NCBI RefSeq assembly: GCF_024753205.1
Contig: NZ_JANUGZ010000001.1
Location: 744,001-808,000 of the forward strand
Source: Massilia aurea
GTDB taxonomy: Bacteria > Pseudomonadota > Gammaproteobacteria > Burkholderiales > Burkholderiaceae_D
DNA length: 64,000 bases
Reading direction: 5' to 3'
Shown: one piece after another, positions 61,758 to 64,000 of the stretch
How positions within the stretch are numbered: position 1 is the first letter of the stretch
Layout: the number at the start of each line of letters is the position of its first letter
Translations under genes and position numbers: made by a program
Notes under the pieces: generated by a model
Seen by the model: only the letters and a program-made list of their open reading frames with translations
Database searches by the model: none
Told to the model about the DNA's origin: nothing

Positions 61758-62219
61758 ATGAAAACCAAGTTCATCGCAGCACTGATTGCATTGACCTTTA
61801 CCGCGAGTGGCAGCGCTTTTGCACAACGCGGTGATCACGGAAACGACCGCGATCACGACCGCAACGGCTATTCGCAACAACAGCACAACGACCGCCGCGA
61901 CGATGATCGCCGCGATGACAAACGAAACGACCGCAACGACCGCCACGACGGCCCGCGCGCCAACGATCGCAACCACCGCAACGACAATGCCCAGTATTAT
62001 CGCCGTGACGATTCCCGCGGTGGCGGTCCCCGCCACGACCTGCGCCGCGGCGGCAAGCTGCACAAGGAATATCGTCACGATCGCTACGTCGTCAATGACT
62101 GGCGCGGCCGTCACCTGAGCGCGCCACCGCGTGGTTATCACTGGGTCCAGACCGGTAACGATTATGTGCTGGCAGCGATCGCCAGCGGCATTATTGCCCA
62201 GGTATTGTTCGCGAATTAA
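61758..62219 (+). CDS. RcnB-family periplasmic protein
   Basis: 153 residues. Signal peptide MKTKFIAALIALTFTASGSAFA, cleavage at 22. A low-complexity stretch (about 23-95) is packed with Asp, Arg, His and Asn, for example HGNDRDHDRNGY and NDRHDGP, and would be extremely hydrophilic and able to chelate metal. The C-terminal RcnB domain (about 105-153) has YVVNDWRGRHLSAPPRGYHWVQTGNDYVLAAIASGII. E. coli RcnB modulates nickel/cobalt export; whether this member does is unknown. A CACCAGGAGAAAC site precedes ATG 61758. Confidence 0.85.
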   Translation: MKTKFIAALIALTFTASGSAFAQRGDHGNDRDHDRNGYSQQQHNDRRDDDRRDDKRNDRNDRHDGPRANDRNHRNDNAQYYRRDDSRGGGPRHDLRRGGKLHKEYRHDRYVVNDWRGRHLSAPPRGYHWVQTGNDYVLAAIASGIIAQVLFAN

Positions 62220-62240
62220 AAGCTGGCTGATGCCTCTATA

Positions 62241-62272
62241 AACCGCCCGTCGAAAGACGCGGCGGTTTTTTT
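62241..62272 (+). terminator. Terminator after the RcnB-like gene
   Basis: AACCGCC-CGTC-GAAA-GACG-C-GGCGGTT followed by a T7 run: a two-part stem with one bulged C and a GAAA tetraloop, 22 bases after the stop. Confidence 0.8.
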
Positions 62273-62388
62273 ACGCACACGCGTACCATATTTACAACAT
62301 CTATTCATCGCTCTCCATTTGTTGCATCCCTTCAACCTCGCGCCCGTTTAATATCAATCAATGTGCCTGACGTAATAACGGAGAATGG

Positions 62389-64000
62389 ATGAATACGAAT
62401 TTGAAAGCAGGCGCCCGCGCCGTGCGTGGTGTGCTCCTGGCGTGCGCCGGAACGACCATTGCCCTGGCCAGCCTGCCCCTGGCCGCGCAGACATTGCCGG
62501 CGGTATCGGCAGCCGAGTTGCCGCGCGTCGAAGTCACGGGCTCGGCGATCCGCCGCGTGCAGTCTGAAACCGCGCTGCCTGTGCAAACGATTTCACGGGC
62601 CGAGATCGAAAAAACAGGCGTCACCACTGCCGCTGAACTGATGGGACGGGTCTCGGCCAACAGCAACGGCCTGACGGACGGCGCCAGCATCAATGTCGGC
62701 GGCGACCAGCGCGGGTTCAATAGCGCCAACCTGCGCGGCATCGGTACCTCGTCCACGCTGGTGCTGCTCAATGGCCGGCGCATGGCCAACTTCGCCTCTC
62801 CCGGCGACGACAGCGGCGTTGACCTGAACAATATCCCGGCCGCCGCGCTCGAGCGCGTCGAAGTGCTGCTCGACGGCGCCTCGGCACTGTATGGCACCGA
62901 CGCCATCGGCGGCGTCATCAATTTCATTACCCGCAAGGACTTCCAGGGACTGGAAGCGAACGTGTACGTCGGCACGACCGACGAAGGCGGCGCCGGCAAG
63001 CGCACCGCCAGCCTCAGCGCCGGCAAGGGTGTGCTCGAGCGCGATGGCTACAACATCTTCGCCGTGGCCGACTTCCAGCGCACCAATCCCCTGAACACGT
63101 CGCAGCGCAGCTTCATCCCGGGCCTGCAGGTCGAGCAGCGCCTCGGTCACCTGCTGTCGAGCTACACGAGTCCCGCCAATATCCGCCTGACGTCGGCCCA
63201 GCGCGACCATCTGCAGGAGATCGGTTTCACACTCAATGGCAAGCCGATCACGAACCGCCTGATCAACCTGTCGGTCCCGGGCTGCGCGCCGCCGGCCAAT
63301 GTGTACCTGCCGGATGGCACGGGCGGCGTCGACGCCTGTACCTATAACTATATGGGCGACACCGAGCTGTATCCGAAGTCCGAAAAAGCCAGTGTGCTCA
63401 GCCGCGCTGTCATCAAGCTGGGCGGCTCGCACCAGGCATATGCTGAGGTGGCGCTCAGCCGCGCCAAGACCGACTACACCGGCAGTTCGGCGCGCGTGGC
63501 CGGATACATCGATTATTCGCGGGTGCCGCAACTGGCCGGCACCGGCCTGGATGGGTTGGACGACGACATCCCGGGCGAACTGGAATTGCGCATGCGCCTG
63601 AACGAAGCGGGCCAGCGCACCAGCACCCTCACCAGCGAAGGCGTGCGTGTCGTCGTCGGCGTGACGGGCACCGTGGGCGGCTGGGATTACGACACCGCGT
63701 ACAACCACAGCGTCAACACCGTCAAGGACCGCGACACCCATGGCTATCTGCTCTACAACGAGCTGCTCGAAGGAATCGCCGACGGCCGCATCAACCCGTT
63801 CGGCCCATCGAGCCCGGAAGGCCGCGCGCTGATCGACAGCATCCAGGTCGACGATGTCGTGCGCCGCGCTCGCGGCACGCTCGACGCCGTCGACGTCAAG
63901 TTGTCGCGCGCCCTGATGCCGATGGCCGGCGGCGACCTGGCGGTGGCGATTGGCGGTGAAGCACGGCGCGAGAAAAACCAGTTCACGCCATCGGCCCTGC
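62389..64000 (+). CDS. TonB-dependent receptor, 3' end outside window
   Basis: 537 codons are visible with no stop; the frame is open at base 64000. ATG 62389 follows GGAGA. Signal peptide about 1-33 (LPLAAQ), then a TonB-box-like ELPRVEVTGSAIRRVQ, plug domain about 55-185 (VQTISRAEIEKTGVTTAAELMGRV, FNSANLRGIGTSSTLVLLNGRRMANF, VEVLLDGASALYGTDAIGGVINFITRKDFQG) and the start of the barrel. The plug is of the oligosaccharide or outer-membrane-TBDT type with RMANF/YGTDAIGGV rather than the siderophore type at 47870. The substrate is not known; it ends beyond the window, so the C-terminal half and any partner genes are unseen. Confidence 0.93.
   Translation, partial: MNTNLKAGARAVRGVLLACAGTTIALASLPLAAQTLPAVSAAELPRVEVTGSAIRRVQSETALPVQTISRAEIEKTGVTTAAELMGRVSANSNGLTDGASINVGGDQRGFNSANLRGIGTSSTLVLLNGRRMANFASPGDDSGVDLNNIPAAALERVEVLLDGASALYGTDAIGGVINFITRKDFQGLEANVYVGTTDEGGAGKRTASLSAGKGVLERDGYNIFAVADFQRTNPLNTSQRSFIPGLQVEQRLGHLLSSYTSPANIRLTSAQRDHLQEIGFTLNGKPITNRLINLSVPGCAPPANVYLPDGTGGVDACTYNYMGDTELYPKSEKASVLSRAVIKLGGSHQAYAEVALSRAKTDYTGSSARVAGYIDYSRVPQLAGTGLDGLDDDIPGELELRMRLNEAGQRTSTLTSEGVRVVVGVTGTVGGWDYDTAYNHSVNTVKDRDTHGYLLYNELLEGIADGRINPFGPSSPEGRALIDSIQVDDVVRRARGTLDAVDVKLSRALMPMAGGDLAVAIGGEARREKNQFTPSAL

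Overview
The window is a GC-rich, densely packed bacterial chromosome segment. Gene content points to a betaproteobacterium of the Burkholderiales, most likely the Oxalobacteraceae (Massilia/Telluria/Duganella-like): several Bug-type solute-binding proteins, PAS-rich sensor kinases, a chemotaxis operon, LysR-controlled organic-acid islands and AGGAGACA-type ribosome sites. The genus is inferred; there is no rRNA or other marker gene here. I found no tRNA, rRNA, CRISPR array, prophage or transposase gene.

Layout. 0-2.2 kb: the end of a Bug binding protein, then D-glucarate dehydratase (gudD). 2.2-6.2 kb: an SRAP protein and a 1066-residue PAS hybrid kinase. 6.2-10.9 kb: a chemotaxis operon on the minus strand (soluble PAS-PAS receptor, CheR, CheD, triple-CheW protein) joined by ATGA overlaps. 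11.2-19.8 kb: four exported proteins with DUF11-like repeats, one of them 1607 residues with a predicted outer-membrane barrel. 20.0-24.6 kb: a tandemly duplicated pair of genes, an HTH-REC regulator followed by a GAF-PAS kinase. 24.8-32.8 kb: MarR regulator plus CPBP protease, then an RND efflux adaptor and pump with its own OmpR-type two-component system. 32.9-34.0 kb: an orphan TssA-like protein.

35.5-42.6 kb is a C4-dicarboxylate island: DmlR-like regulator, D-malate/tartrate dehydrogenase, RDD membrane protein, D-tartrate dehydratase with a divergent LysR, and NADP malic enzyme. 42.7-45.2 kb: LysR, Gdx/SugE guanidinium exporter, cold-shock protein and nitroreductase. 45.3-50.0 kb: a TonB-dependent siderophore receptor coupled to a PepSY-flavodoxin-reductase fusion, with a Fur box upstream. 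50.2-56.5 kb: a Bug protein and an itaconate catabolic operon (CoA-transferase, acyl-CoA dehydrogenase, hydratase, citramalyl-CoA lyase) with a divergent LysR. 56.7-60.6 kb: glycerate kinase, MFS sugar-diacid transporter and the CdaR regulator, which match gudD at the other end of the window. 60.6-64 kb: a membrane-anchored hypothetical protein, an RcnB-like protein and the start of a TonB-dependent receptor that runs off the window.

The most unusual non-coding feature is a family of about 70-bp inverted-repeat units (arm TTAGGGTCAGAGTCGAATT and its complement). They form two arrays, at 34.0-34.5 kb and 56.5-56.7 kb, each exactly between the 3' ends of two convergent genes and each in the same orientation. 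Taken together, the catabolic genes feed sugar acids, tartrate/malate and itaconate into glycerate, pyruvate and acetyl-CoA.
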